From Mesorhizobium_K sp040049215 (GTDB lineage: Bacteria > Pseudomonadota > Alphaproteobacteria > Rhizobiales > Rhizobiaceae): DNA of 64,000 nucleotides. Where the stretch lies: the NCBI RefSeq assembly GCF_040049215.1, contig NZ_JBDZDN010000002.1:744001-808000 (forward strand), written 5' to 3'. Position numbers and translations under genes: made by a program. The notes under the pieces are model-generated. The model saw only the letters and a list, made by a program, of their open reading frames with translations. It did no database searches and was not told the DNA's origin. Shown here piece by piece: positions 34,010-41,780 of this stretch (positions are counted from its first letter, which is position 1; each line of letters starts with the position of its first letter).

Positions 34010-34096
34010 GTTTTTCTCTTCTGGTTCAGACGGTTGGGAGGTTTTGGCGAATCTGGACGGGAGGGAGTTGAATCACCTTGTTAGCGGCCGACGCTG

Positions 34097-34229
34097 CCCC
34101 CTCCACCGCCTACGGCGGTCCCCCTCCCCCGCTTCGCAGGGAGGATCCGCAGCGTCGATTCCGATGCATCCCGGCACCTCCCCCGTTTACGGGGGAGGTG
34201 CCGAGCGAATGCGAGGCGGAGGGGGCCGC
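34097..34229. repeat. Mosaic of palindromic repeats between the MttB-type and dehydrogenase genes
   Basis: Contains ACCGCC-TAC-GGCGGT (34105-34119) and a strong 13-bp stem GGCACCTCCCCCG (34173-34185)/CGGGGGAGGTGCC (34190-34202) with loop TTTA. The ends GCCCCCTCCACCGCC and GGCGGAGGGGGC (about 34096-34110 and 34215-34226) are also complementary, so the whole element can fold on itself. Same class as 5851-5926 and 56726-56774. It could reduce read-through or stabilise mRNA ends between the two coupled gene pairs. Confidence 0.7.
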
Positions 34230-34234
34230 ACGCA

Positions 34235-35776
34235 TCACGGGTCCCCGCTCCCGATCGCCTCTTTCCGCTTGGCCACATAAGCCTCCAGCGATTCTCGGAT
34301 GGCGGGATCCATCGTCGGCTCGACATATTCCTCCAGCGCCTTCTTCCACAGCCGCGTCGCGCGCGCCGTCGCGTCGAGCCCGCCGGCTTCCTGCCACGCC
34401 TCATAGTTCTGCCAGTTGGACAGCATCGGCTGGTAGAACGCGGTCGAATAGCGTTCCAGCGTGTGCGGCTCGCCGAAGAAGTGGCCGCCGGTCGGCACTC
34501 GCCCGAGCGCGTCCAGCGCAAGCTCGCCCTCGTTCACCTCGATCGGCCGCAGGAACTCCATCATGTGCTGGATCATCTCGACGTCGATGATCAGCTTCTC
34601 GAAGCTCGCCGTCAGCCCGCCCTCCTGCCAGCCGGCGGCGTGATAGACGAGGTTGCCGTGGCCAAGCACCGCGCCCCACAGCGCCATCATCGTCTCGTAA
34701 GCGCCCTGCGCGTCCGCCGCGTTGGAGGCGGAGCCAGGGGTCGTGCGGTAGGGCAGATTGTAGCGCCGCGCCAGCTGCCCCGACGCGACATTGGCCTTGG
34801 TGTTTTCGGGCGTTCCGAAAGCCGGAGCGCCGGAACGCATGTCGACGTTCGAGGTGAAGGCGCCGTACATCACCGGCGCGCCGGGCCGCACGAGTTGGGT
34901 CAGCACGATGCCGAACAGCGCCTCAGCATTCTGCTGCGCCAAGGCGCCCGCCAGCGTCACCGGGCTCATTGCCCCCATCAGCGTGAAAGGTGTCACCGCG
35001 ACCGACTGGCCGTGCTCGGCCATGGTGATCAGCCCTTCCGACATGGAGTCGTCGAAGCGCCGCGGCGAGTTGACCGAGATGATCGTGGTGACGCCGGGAT
35101 CGGCGGCGAGCCGATCGAGCGTGAGACCGCGAGAAATCGCCATCATGGAGATGCCGTCGAGCGCCCTGCCCCGGCCGATCGCCGACACGTGGAACGCCTT
35201 GTCCGTCAAAGTGAGATTGGCGAAGTAGGTGTCGAGATGGCGCGAATTCGATGGCATCTCGACCGGCGCGCAGACCTGGTTGCCGATCATGTGGATGCAG
35301 TTGAAATGCTGCGCAAGCCGGATGAGGTCCTGGTAGTCACTGAGGTTGCCGGCCCGCCGCCCGCGCTCCATGTCATGTACATTTGGCGGTCCGGCGACCA
35401 GCGTGAAGTTGATCGTGTCGCCGCCGAGATGGATTGTATGAGCCGGGTTGCGCGGGGTGAGCGTATAGGTCGACGGCGCTGTCTTCAGCGCTTCCGCCAC
35501 CAGCCCGCGGTCGAGCCGAACTGTCTGCGTGGCATGGTCGACGGACGCGCCCGCTTTCTCGAATAGCGCCAGCGCCCGCGCGCTCATCACCTCGATGCCG
35601 AAATTCTCGAGAATATGCAGCGAGGCCTCATGGATCGCCTCGATCTGGTCGGCAGAAAGCAGCGCCATCGGCGGGTAGGGATTGCGCACGCGCCGCAGCG
35701 GCAACTGCGGGATCGCCGCCGGACCTCGGTTGCTCGTGCGCTCGGCGCCACGTTTGCGTCTGGGCTCGGCGTTCAC
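34235..35776 (-). CDS. MttB-superfamily (trimethylamine methyltransferase family) protein, non-pyrrolysine
   Basis: 513 aa with GTG start overlapping the MmgE/PrpD stop (GTGA). Family features: PPMALLSADQIEAIHEASL, NFTLVAGPPNVHDME, then the barrel core RSGAPAFGTPENTKANVASG, GQLARRYNLPYRTT, and the end PTGGHFFGEPHTLERY. The frame is uninterrupted, so this is a non-Pyl member, related to glycine-betaine-type corrinoid methyltransferases. No corrinoid protein or reactivase gene is adjacent, so its partner must be elsewhere or the chemistry differs. Probable role: demethylating a quaternary or tertiary amine. Confidence 0.85.
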   Translation of the reverse strand: MNAEPRRKRGAERTSNRGPAAIPQLPLRRVRNPYPPMALLSADQIEAIHEASLHILENFGIEVMSARALALFEKAGASVDHATQTVRLDRGLVAEALKTAPSTYTLTPRNPAHTIHLGGDTINFTLVAGPPNVHDMERGRRAGNLSDYQDLIRLAQHFNCIHMIGNQVCAPVEMPSNSRHLDTYFANLTLTDKAFHVSAIGRGRALDGISMMAISRGLTLDRLAADPGVTTIISVNSPRRFDDSMSEGLITMAEHGQSVAVTPFTLMGAMSPVTLAGALAQQNAEALFGIVLTQLVRPGAPVMYGAFTSNVDMRSGAPAFGTPENTKANVASGQLARRYNLPYRTTPGSASNAADAQGAYETMMALWGAVLGHGNLVYHAAGWQEGGLTASFEKLIIDVEMIQHMMEFLRPIEVNEGELALDALGRVPTGGHFFGEPHTLERYSTAFYQPMLSNWQNYEAWQEAGGLDATARATRLWKKALEEYVEPTMDPAIRESLEAYVAKRKEAIGSGDP

Positions 35777-37113
35777 GGAGCACCTCCGGCTTCAGGGGTC
35801 GCATGGATGAGACGCAGCAGGTCGCGCAGCGACCCGTGATCCTCCAGCGCCATGACCATTGCTTCGATCGCTGCGGCTCGCTCGCCGACGCCGCCGGCCT
35901 GCATCAGCGCGTGGAACTTGCCGCTGACCTCCGCGTCGTCCAGCGGGTTTTCGGCGCTGCCGCGCGCCACGGCCGGCTCCGAGCGAAGCGTCCGCCCGTC
36001 GCGCAGCGCAATCTCGACCTCCGCCCAGCGCTCGGCCGGAAACAGCGACGACCAGCGCGGATCGTCAATCAGCGTTGTCGCCCGCGAAAGCCGCAAGATC
36101 GCCTCGTCTGCGAGCGCTGCCCCGTCGATCTCCTCCGGCCCCAGCCTCCCGCGTGTGAGAAAGGCAGCAAGCGGAAACGGCAGGCTGTACTGCGCCTCCT
36201 CGGTGGTGCTGGGCGCGGCGACATGCAGCCTGCTGGCTTCAGTGAAGGTCTTCACCCGGATCGAGGCCACATCCACCGCTTCAAAGACATGGTCGCGCCT
36301 GAGCTGCGCAGCCGCCTCCACCGCCGGCTGCGCCCAGCGGCACACCGGGTAGGCCTTCAGATACTGCTCGGTGATGCGCCAGCGCTTGCCGAGGTCGGAC
36401 CACAGGGGCTCGTGCACCGTTTCCTCGACTGTGACCGCTGGCGCGCCCGTAAAGCCCGCGGCCGCCAGATGCGCGGCGGCAACGCCGGTCATCGCGCCCC
36501 AGCCCGAACCGTCCTTGATCATGGTGGGGTAGTCGATGCAGCGCATCATCGGGCTGCGCGGACCATTGAACTCGGCGACGCCGAGGGCCTCGCGGACCGT
36601 CGCAGCGTCGAGCCCGAGGCAGCGGGAGCCGATCGCCGCCACGCCAAGCGCAACCCATGCGCCGGACGTATGGTATTCGGCGGCGCTGGCATGCAGCGCG
36701 ATCCCGGCGCGGATCGCCACCTCGTAGCCGACGATCAGATGCGCCAGCGCCTCGCGACCGCTCATCGTCTCGCCATCGCCGGCGAAGGCAACAAGGCCCG
36801 AAAGCGCCCCGCACCCTGCATGGCCCTTGGTCAGCGGATGGCCGTCATGGGCATCGAAACCGTCGATGGTCGTGGCGTTGGCGAAAGCGGACCCTGTCCC
36901 GCTCGCCTTGCGCCCGTCGAACAGGAATTTTGCTTCTCCGCCACCAAACTGGGCGTGTGCGACCGATCGGGCGATGCGGCTGACCGGCAGGCGCGAGCCG
37001 GCGGCGGCGACGCCGATCAGGTCGAGCAGGCAACGTCTGGCCGCGCGAACGACCTCGTCCGGCGCGTTGTCGAGGCGAAATTCGCGGATAAACGAAACGG
37101 TTTGGCCGGACAT
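35773..37113 (-). CDS. MmgE/PrpD family protein
   Basis: 446 aa. Family signs: RRCLLDLIGVAAAGSR near the N-terminus, NATTIDGFDAHDGH (about 80), HPLTKGHAGCGALSGLVA, LGVAEFNGPRSPMMRCIDYP (about 190), MIKDGSGWGAMTGV, then EQYLKAYPVCRWAQPAVEAA (about 265). Characterised relatives include 2-methylcitrate dehydratase, cis-aconitate decarboxylase and iminodisuccinate epimerase, so activity cannot be assigned. Coupled to the MttB-type gene by GTGA; first gene of the set running to 30879. Confidence 0.85.
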   Translation of the reverse strand: MSGQTVSFIREFRLDNAPDEVVRAARRCLLDLIGVAAAGSRLPVSRIARSVAHAQFGGGEAKFLFDGRKASGTGSAFANATTIDGFDAHDGHPLTKGHAGCGALSGLVAFAGDGETMSGREALAHLIVGYEVAIRAGIALHASAAEYHTSGAWVALGVAAIGSRCLGLDAATVREALGVAEFNGPRSPMMRCIDYPTMIKDGSGWGAMTGVAAAHLAAAGFTGAPAVTVEETVHEPLWSDLGKRWRITEQYLKAYPVCRWAQPAVEAAAQLRRDHVFEAVDVASIRVKTFTEASRLHVAAPSTTEEAQYSLPFPLAAFLTRGRLGPEEIDGAALADEAILRLSRATTLIDDPRWSSLFPAERWAEVEIALRDGRTLRSEPAVARGSAENPLDDAEVSGKFHALMQAGGVGERAAAIEAMVMALEDHGSLRDLLRLIHATPEAGGAP

Positions 37114-37225
37114 CGTCCGCTGGCTCCTCGGTGTGGCGGCGGCTCTTTTCAGCCGTCATAAGAGCGCCGCCCGATCCCCGGGACTATCGAAAAACCGCCA
37201 TCCTCCGGCGGGATTTTAGCCACGG

Positions 37226-37240
37226 CGTCATTTGATGACG
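37226..37240. promoter_or_regulatory. Dyad CGTCAT-TTG-ATGACG, possible operator
   Basis: A perfect 15-bp dyad in the 263-bp divergent region between the MmgE/PrpD gene (start 37113) and the transglycosylase-like gene (start 37377). The regulator is unknown. Also present at about 37192-37208 is a CCGCC/GGCGG hairpin flanked by A and T runs. No regulator gene is nearby. Confidence 0.35.
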
Positions 37241-37376
37241 AAGGTTACAAATAATTCGACATCAGGCGTCGCAATTGTCGCATGCCCCACTTTGGACACA
37301 GGAGCCGGCCAAAAGCCCAACGGGGTTAACAGACAGTGCAAGATTCCGTTCAGCTTTTGGGGCTACACGTCAAACC

Positions 37377-37988
37377 ATGCGTATGTCGCATTTTACGAAA
37401 ATTGCAGGATTGGCGTTGGTCGCCGCATTGGCCGCGGCTTTGCCCGGACGTTCGGCCGCGCCGAGCAGGATCGACGATCTTTGCGCCGTGTTCGACCAAA
37501 AGGCCGGTTGGTTCGAAGATTGGAAGCATGCCGCGGAGCGGACCGAGCGCAAGCGTGGCGTGCCGGTTTCGGTGCTGATGGCAACGCTGCGCAAGGAATC
37601 CGGCTTCCAGCACAATGCCAAGCCGCCGCGCACGTGGCTGCTCGGTTTCATCCCGTGGAAGCGCGTATCGACCGCCTATGGCTACTCGCAAGCGATCGAC
37701 GCGACCTGGGCGCAGTACCAGCGCGAGACCGGCAATGAATCCGCCGACCGCACCGACTTCGCCGACGCCGTGGATTTCGTCGGCTGGTATCATGCCAAGA
37801 CCACCAAGGCCTTCGGCGTTGCCGCCGATGACGCTTACAACCTCTACCTTGCCTATTATTTCGGTTGGGGCGGCTACGAGCGCGGCGACTGGAAAGAGAA
37901 GCCTAGCCTGCAGGCCTACGCCCGCGAAGCCGAGCAGACTGCGCGCGACTACGCCTCCCAGCTCAAGTCCTGCGACCGGCAGGTTTAG
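37377..37988 (+). CDS. Exported lytic-transglycosylase-like (SLT-fold) protein
   Basis: 203 aa from ATG 37377. Signal peptide (AGLALVAALAAALPGRSAA). Residues about 30-190 look like a small SLT lysozyme-like domain: the candidate catalytic Glu in LMATLRKESGFQ, then STAYGYSQAIDATWAQYQ, DFVGWYHAKTTK, and AYNLYLAYYFGWGGYERG. Likely acts on peptidoglycan in the periplasm; some relatives are annotated only as hypothetical. The stop TAG (37986-37988) is the first triplet of a palindromic repeat element. Confidence 0.75.
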   Translation: MRMSHFTKIAGLALVAALAAALPGRSAAPSRIDDLCAVFDQKAGWFEDWKHAAERTERKRGVPVSVLMATLRKESGFQHNAKPPRTWLLGFIPWKRVSTAYGYSQAIDATWAQYQRETGNESADRTDFADAVDFVGWYHAKTTKAFGVAADDAYNLYLAYYFGWGGYERGDWKEKPSLQAYAREAEQTARDYASQLKSCDRQV

Positions 37989-38120
37989 AGCGAAGCGGTC
38001 CGACAGTCCGCTCTAGAGCATCGGAAACCGAAAAGTGCGCAGCGGTTTTCGGACAAATCCGATGCTGAAACAAAGAGATAGAGCGGCGAAGCGATTCCGA
38101 TTGAGCGTTCGCCGCTCTAG
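37986..38120. repeat. Palindromic intergenic repeat, copy B (RIME-like), between convergent genes
   Basis: Three dyads in series: TAGAGCG (37986-37992)/CGCTCTA (38009-38015); AGCATCGGA (38017-38025)/TCCGATGCT (38058-38066) enclosing CCGAAAA/TTTTCGG; and TAGAGCGGCGAA (38079-38090)/TTCGCCGCTCTA (38108-38119). From 38027 on it is nearly identical to copy A at 3483-3576. It fills the whole gap between two convergent genes and supplies both stop codons (TAG at each edge). It could serve as a bidirectional terminator. Confidence 0.8.
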
Positions 38121-40555
38121 GTCTTCTTCGCCTTTTCCTCGTTCTCTTCCTCGGTAGGCTCGAAAGCCGAGCCCACGTCCTCGTCCTCGCTTTGACGCCC
38201 CTCGCCGACGGTGCGCGGCGCAAACGGCGCGACGTGCGAATGATCGTCGGCCGCGCGCGGCTCGGAGGTCTCGTCGCGATGCTCGTGGTTGCGCGCGCGG
38301 ATCGTCGATTCAGCCTCCTCTGCGTCCTCGGCGAATTCGCCGGCTTCCGCTGTGGCGGTCTTGCCGCTCGGACGTTTGGGCGGCTCGCCGACAAATCCTG
38401 GACCGGAGCCGCGAGGTGCATCCTCGGGTACGCCCTCATGCGCAGCGTGCTCCACGTCGAACTTGATCACCGGCTCCATCTTGGCGAGCACGTCGTCGTC
38501 GAGCCAGCACAGGCTTTTGTGGCCGCCGCCGAGATCCTTCACCGGCGGCACCTGCGTTTCGCAGAGGTTGCCGGGCACCAGCTTCTTGTAGCCGCAGCGC
38601 GTCTGGAATGGGCAGCCGGACGGCGGGTTCATGGCGGAGGGAATGTCGCCTTCGAGCACGATGTGCTTCTTCACCACGGAGGTGTCGGCGATCGGGATCG
38701 CCGACAGCAGCGCCTCGGTATAGGGGTGATAGGGCGGCGAGAATATCTGGTCCGTCGTGCCCTGCTCGACGATGTAGCCGAGATACATGACGACGACGCG
38801 GTCGGCGATGTAGCGCACCACACTGAGATCGTGGCTGATGAACAGCATCGTCGTCTTGTTCTTGCGCTGGATATCCATCAAAAGCTCGGTGACGGCGGCC
38901 TGTACCGAAACGTCGAGCGCCGACACCGGCTCATCGGCCACCACCACCTTGGCATTGCCCGCAAAGGCGCGGGCGACGCCGATGCGCTGCTTCTGCCCGC
39001 CTGAAAGCTGGCGCGGCATGCGCTCGGCGAAAGCGCGAGGGAGCTTCACCAGGTCGAGAAGTTCGAGCATGCGCTGGCGGCGGTCGGCGACAGTCTTGCC
39101 GACCTTGAACTTCTCTAGCGTCCGGATGATCTGCGAACCCACCGAATGGCTGGGGTTCAGCGTATCGAACGGGTTCTGGAACACCATCTGGATCGACGAC
39201 ACGGTCTGCACGTCGCGCATCTCGATGCCGGTCGACTGGATCTCCTTGTTGCCGAGCGTAACCGTGCCCGACGAGGCCGTCTCGAGGCCGAGCAGTACCT
39301 TCGCGAGTGTCGACTTTCCGCAGCCAGACTCGCCGACGATCGCCACCGTCTCGCTTTCGCGCGCCATGAAGCTGATCGTCTCGTTGGCCTTGACCGTCCT
39401 CGGCTCGGCCCCGCCGAAAATCTCATTGGCCGAAACCTTGTAGTATTTCCTGAGATCCTCGATCTTGAGCATCGGCGCGCCGGGCTTGACCGGTTCCTTC
39501 TTCTCCTTGGCGCCCGCCGGCATCGCGCTCCAGTCAATCTCGTTGAAGCGCACGCAGCGGCTGAAATGACCGTCATGGCCTTCTACCGGGATCATCGGAA
39601 TCTCGGCGGCGTTGCAGAGGCCTTCCACGAAATGATGGCAGCGCGGGCCGAAATTGCAGCCCTTCGGCCGCTCGTGCGGCAGCGGCAGCTGACCGGGAAT
39701 GGCGACCAGCGGCCGCGAATTCTTGTCGGCGCCGGGCAGCGGAATCGAGCGGAACAGGCCCTGTGTATAGGGGTGCCGCATGCGGTCGAAAACGTCGCGG
39801 ATGTTGCCGGTTTCCACCGCCTCGCCGGAATACATGACGGTGATGCGGTCGCAGGTTTCGAGGATCAGGCCGAGATTGTGCGACACGAAGATCATCGAGG
39901 TCCCGAATTCCTTGCCGAGCCCCTTCACGAGTTGCACGATGCCGGCCTCGACCGTCACGTCTAGCGCCGTCGTCGGCTCGTCGAGCAGCAGCAGCGCCGG
40001 CTTCGACAGCAGCGCCATCGCGATGACGATGCGTTGTTGCTGGCCGCCCGAGAGCTGGTGCGGATAGGATTTCATCATGCGCTCGGGGTCGGGGAGCTTC
40101 ACCGCGCGAACCGTTTCCAGGGCGCGTTTGTAGGCCTCCTCCTTCGACACCTTGTCGTGCAGGATCGGCACTTCCATCAATTGCTGGCCGACCTTCATCG
40201 CCGGGTTCAGCGAGGCCATCGGTTCCTGGTAGATCATGGCGATCTCGTTGCCGCGGATGGAACGCAGCTCCTCCTCGGACAGTTCGCCCATGTCCTTGCC
40301 CTTGAACCTGATGCGGCCGCCGACGATTTTGCCGACGTTGGAAAGATCACGCATGATGCCGAGCGAGACGGTCGACTTGCCGCAGCCGCTCTCGCCGACG
40401 ATGCCCATCGCCTCGCCGGGCATGACCTTGCAGGAGAAGTCCATAACCGCAGGGATTTCGCCGCGCCGCGTGAAGAACGAGATCGACAGGTTCTCGATGT
40501 CGATGATCGGTTCGGCGTTCTGGATGTTCGTGGCCTTCACAGCTTCGTTCATCAT
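38117..40555 (-). CDS. Fused double ABC ATPase of a peptide/opine-type importer, with acidic tail
   Basis: 812 aa. Equivalent to DppD plus DppF in one chain. Domain 1 (about 16-330) has GESGCGKST, LSGGQQQRIVIAMAL and LLLDEPTTALD; domain 2 (about 355-690) has GESGCGKST, LSGGQKQRIGVARAF and VVADEPVSALD. Each is followed by an oligopeptide/dipeptide C-terminal motif with cysteines (GCNFGPRCHHF, GCPFQTRCGYK). The last 110 residues are acidic, low-complexity and probably disordered. The stop codon is provided by repeat copy B. The gap to the permease gene is 55 nt. Confidence 0.92.
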   Translation of the reverse strand: MMNEAVKATNIQNAEPIIDIENLSISFFTRRGEIPAVMDFSCKVMPGEAMGIVGESGCGKSTVSLGIMRDLSNVGKIVGGRIRFKGKDMGELSEEELRSIRGNEIAMIYQEPMASLNPAMKVGQQLMEVPILHDKVSKEEAYKRALETVRAVKLPDPERMMKSYPHQLSGGQQQRIVIAMALLSKPALLLLDEPTTALDVTVEAGIVQLVKGLGKEFGTSMIFVSHNLGLILETCDRITVMYSGEAVETGNIRDVFDRMRHPYTQGLFRSIPLPGADKNSRPLVAIPGQLPLPHERPKGCNFGPRCHHFVEGLCNAAEIPMIPVEGHDGHFSRCVRFNEIDWSAMPAGAKEKKEPVKPGAPMLKIEDLRKYYKVSANEIFGGAEPRTVKANETISFMARESETVAIVGESGCGKSTLAKVLLGLETASSGTVTLGNKEIQSTGIEMRDVQTVSSIQMVFQNPFDTLNPSHSVGSQIIRTLEKFKVGKTVADRRQRMLELLDLVKLPRAFAERMPRQLSGGQKQRIGVARAFAGNAKVVVADEPVSALDVSVQAAVTELLMDIQRKNKTTMLFISHDLSVVRYIADRVVVMYLGYIVEQGTTDQIFSPPYHPYTEALLSAIPIADTSVVKKHIVLEGDIPSAMNPPSGCPFQTRCGYKKLVPGNLCETQVPPVKDLGGGHKSLCWLDDDVLAKMEPVIKFDVEHAAHEGVPEDAPRGSGPGFVGEPPKRPSGKTATAEAGEFAEDAEEAESTIRARNHEHRDETSEPRAADDHSHVAPFAPRTVGEGRQSEDEDVGSAFEPTEEENEEKAKKT

Positions 40556-40610
40556 CCGCTCCTATCGCCCGTATTCCGGAAGCCGGCAGTGCCTCCAGAA
40601 CCACATGGCT

Positions 40611-41768
40611 TCAGTCTTTCATCGATTGTTCGCGCAGCGCGTCGGCAAGCAGGTTGAGGCCGAGCACGAAGGACATCAGTGCGATTGTGGGCGGCAGCGC
40701 CGGGTGGATGAAGGAGCGCAGCAGGCGGCTGGCATCCTTGATCGCGGTGCCCCAGTCCGGGCTTTCCGGCGCCAGTCCGAGGCCGAAATAGCCGAGTGTA
40801 CCGAGCAGGATCGTCGTGTAGCCGATGCGCAGGCATGCATCGACGATCAGCGGACCGCGCGCATTGGGCAGGATTTCCCACAGCATGATGTACCAGGGGC
40901 TCTCGCCGCGGGTCTGCGCCGCCGCAACATAGTCGCGCGTCTTGATGTCCATGACCAGACCACGAACGATGCGGAACACGCCCGGGCTCGACGCGAACAC
41001 CACGGCCACGAAGATATTGAGCTGGTTGGGTTCGATGGAAACGATGCCGAGCGGGTCGGCGTTGAAGACGAGGCCGGCATAGACCCAGAATCCGAGCACG
41101 AGCGTCAGTCCGAGCGTCAGGTAGAGCTTGTCCGGCCGGTCCTTGAATCGCGTCCAGAACAGTGTGGCGAAGAAGATGATCGGAAACAGGAAGAAGAGCC
41201 CGGCGAGCCCGTAAGGGATCGGCGTGTCCATGATTCCCGGCGTGACCAGCAGATAGAAGAGCAGGATGACCGGGAACGCCAGCACGAGGTTGGCGAGGAA
41301 GGAAAGCACCGAGTCGATCCGGCCGCCGTAATAGCCGGCCGGCAGGCCGAGCGTGATGCCGACCATCAGCGCGAAGGCAGTTGCCGCCGGCGCTATGATC
41401 AGCACGATCTGGCTGCCGAACACCATGCGCGAAAACACGTCGCGGGCGAGCTTGTCGCCGCCGAAAAGGTAGATTTTGTGCGACGCGGGCTCGATTGCGC
41501 CCGGCAGCGCGTCCTTCATGATCGCAACTTGGCCGAGCGGATCGAAGGGCGCAATCGTCGAGGCAAAGATCGCCGTGAACAGCCAGAAAAAGCAGATCGC
41601 GACGCCGGCGATGCCCACCCCACTGTCGAAGAGCTGGCCGTAGAGACCGAGCTTTTTCTTGAAGGTGAAGCTCAAAGTCAGCATGATCGCCAGCCCCAGC
41701 CATACCGGCCAGAAGCGGGCGATCACGCCGAGGACAACCTGGAAGGCGCCTATGTATTCGATCCCCAT
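40611..41768 (-). CDS. ABC importer permease, DppC-like with extra membrane segments
   Basis: 385 aa, longer than the usual 280-310. It keeps the DppC family order (GGDKLARDVFSRMVFGSQIVL, then coupling region TRDYVAAAQTRGESPWYIML, then LGYFGLGLAPESPDWGTAI). It has an N-terminal extra helix pair (about 10-75) and an inserted hydrophobic region at about 180-250 (LAGLFFLFPIIFFATLFWT, TLGLTLVLGFWVYAGLVF). GGGGAC precedes the ATG. Works with the DppB-like permease 12 nt upstream. Confidence 0.9.
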   Translation of the reverse strand: MGIEYIGAFQVVLGVIARFWPVWLGLAIMLTLSFTFKKKLGLYGQLFDSGVGIAGVAICFFWLFTAIFASTIAPFDPLGQVAIMKDALPGAIEPASHKIYLFGGDKLARDVFSRMVFGSQIVLIIAPAATAFALMVGITLGLPAGYYGGRIDSVLSFLANLVLAFPVILLFYLLVTPGIMDTPIPYGLAGLFFLFPIIFFATLFWTRFKDRPDKLYLTLGLTLVLGFWVYAGLVFNADPLGIVSIEPNQLNIFVAVVFASSPGVFRIVRGLVMDIKTRDYVAAAQTRGESPWYIMLWEILPNARGPLIVDACLRIGYTTILLGTLGYFGLGLAPESPDWGTAIKDASRLLRSFIHPALPPTIALMSFVLGLNLLADALREQSMKD

Positions 41769-41780
41769 CGCCGGCGTCCC

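Noticed and set aside
34235..35776. Pyrrolysine-containing MttB
   Set aside because: The reading frame has no internal TAG and no pyrrolysine genes are near.
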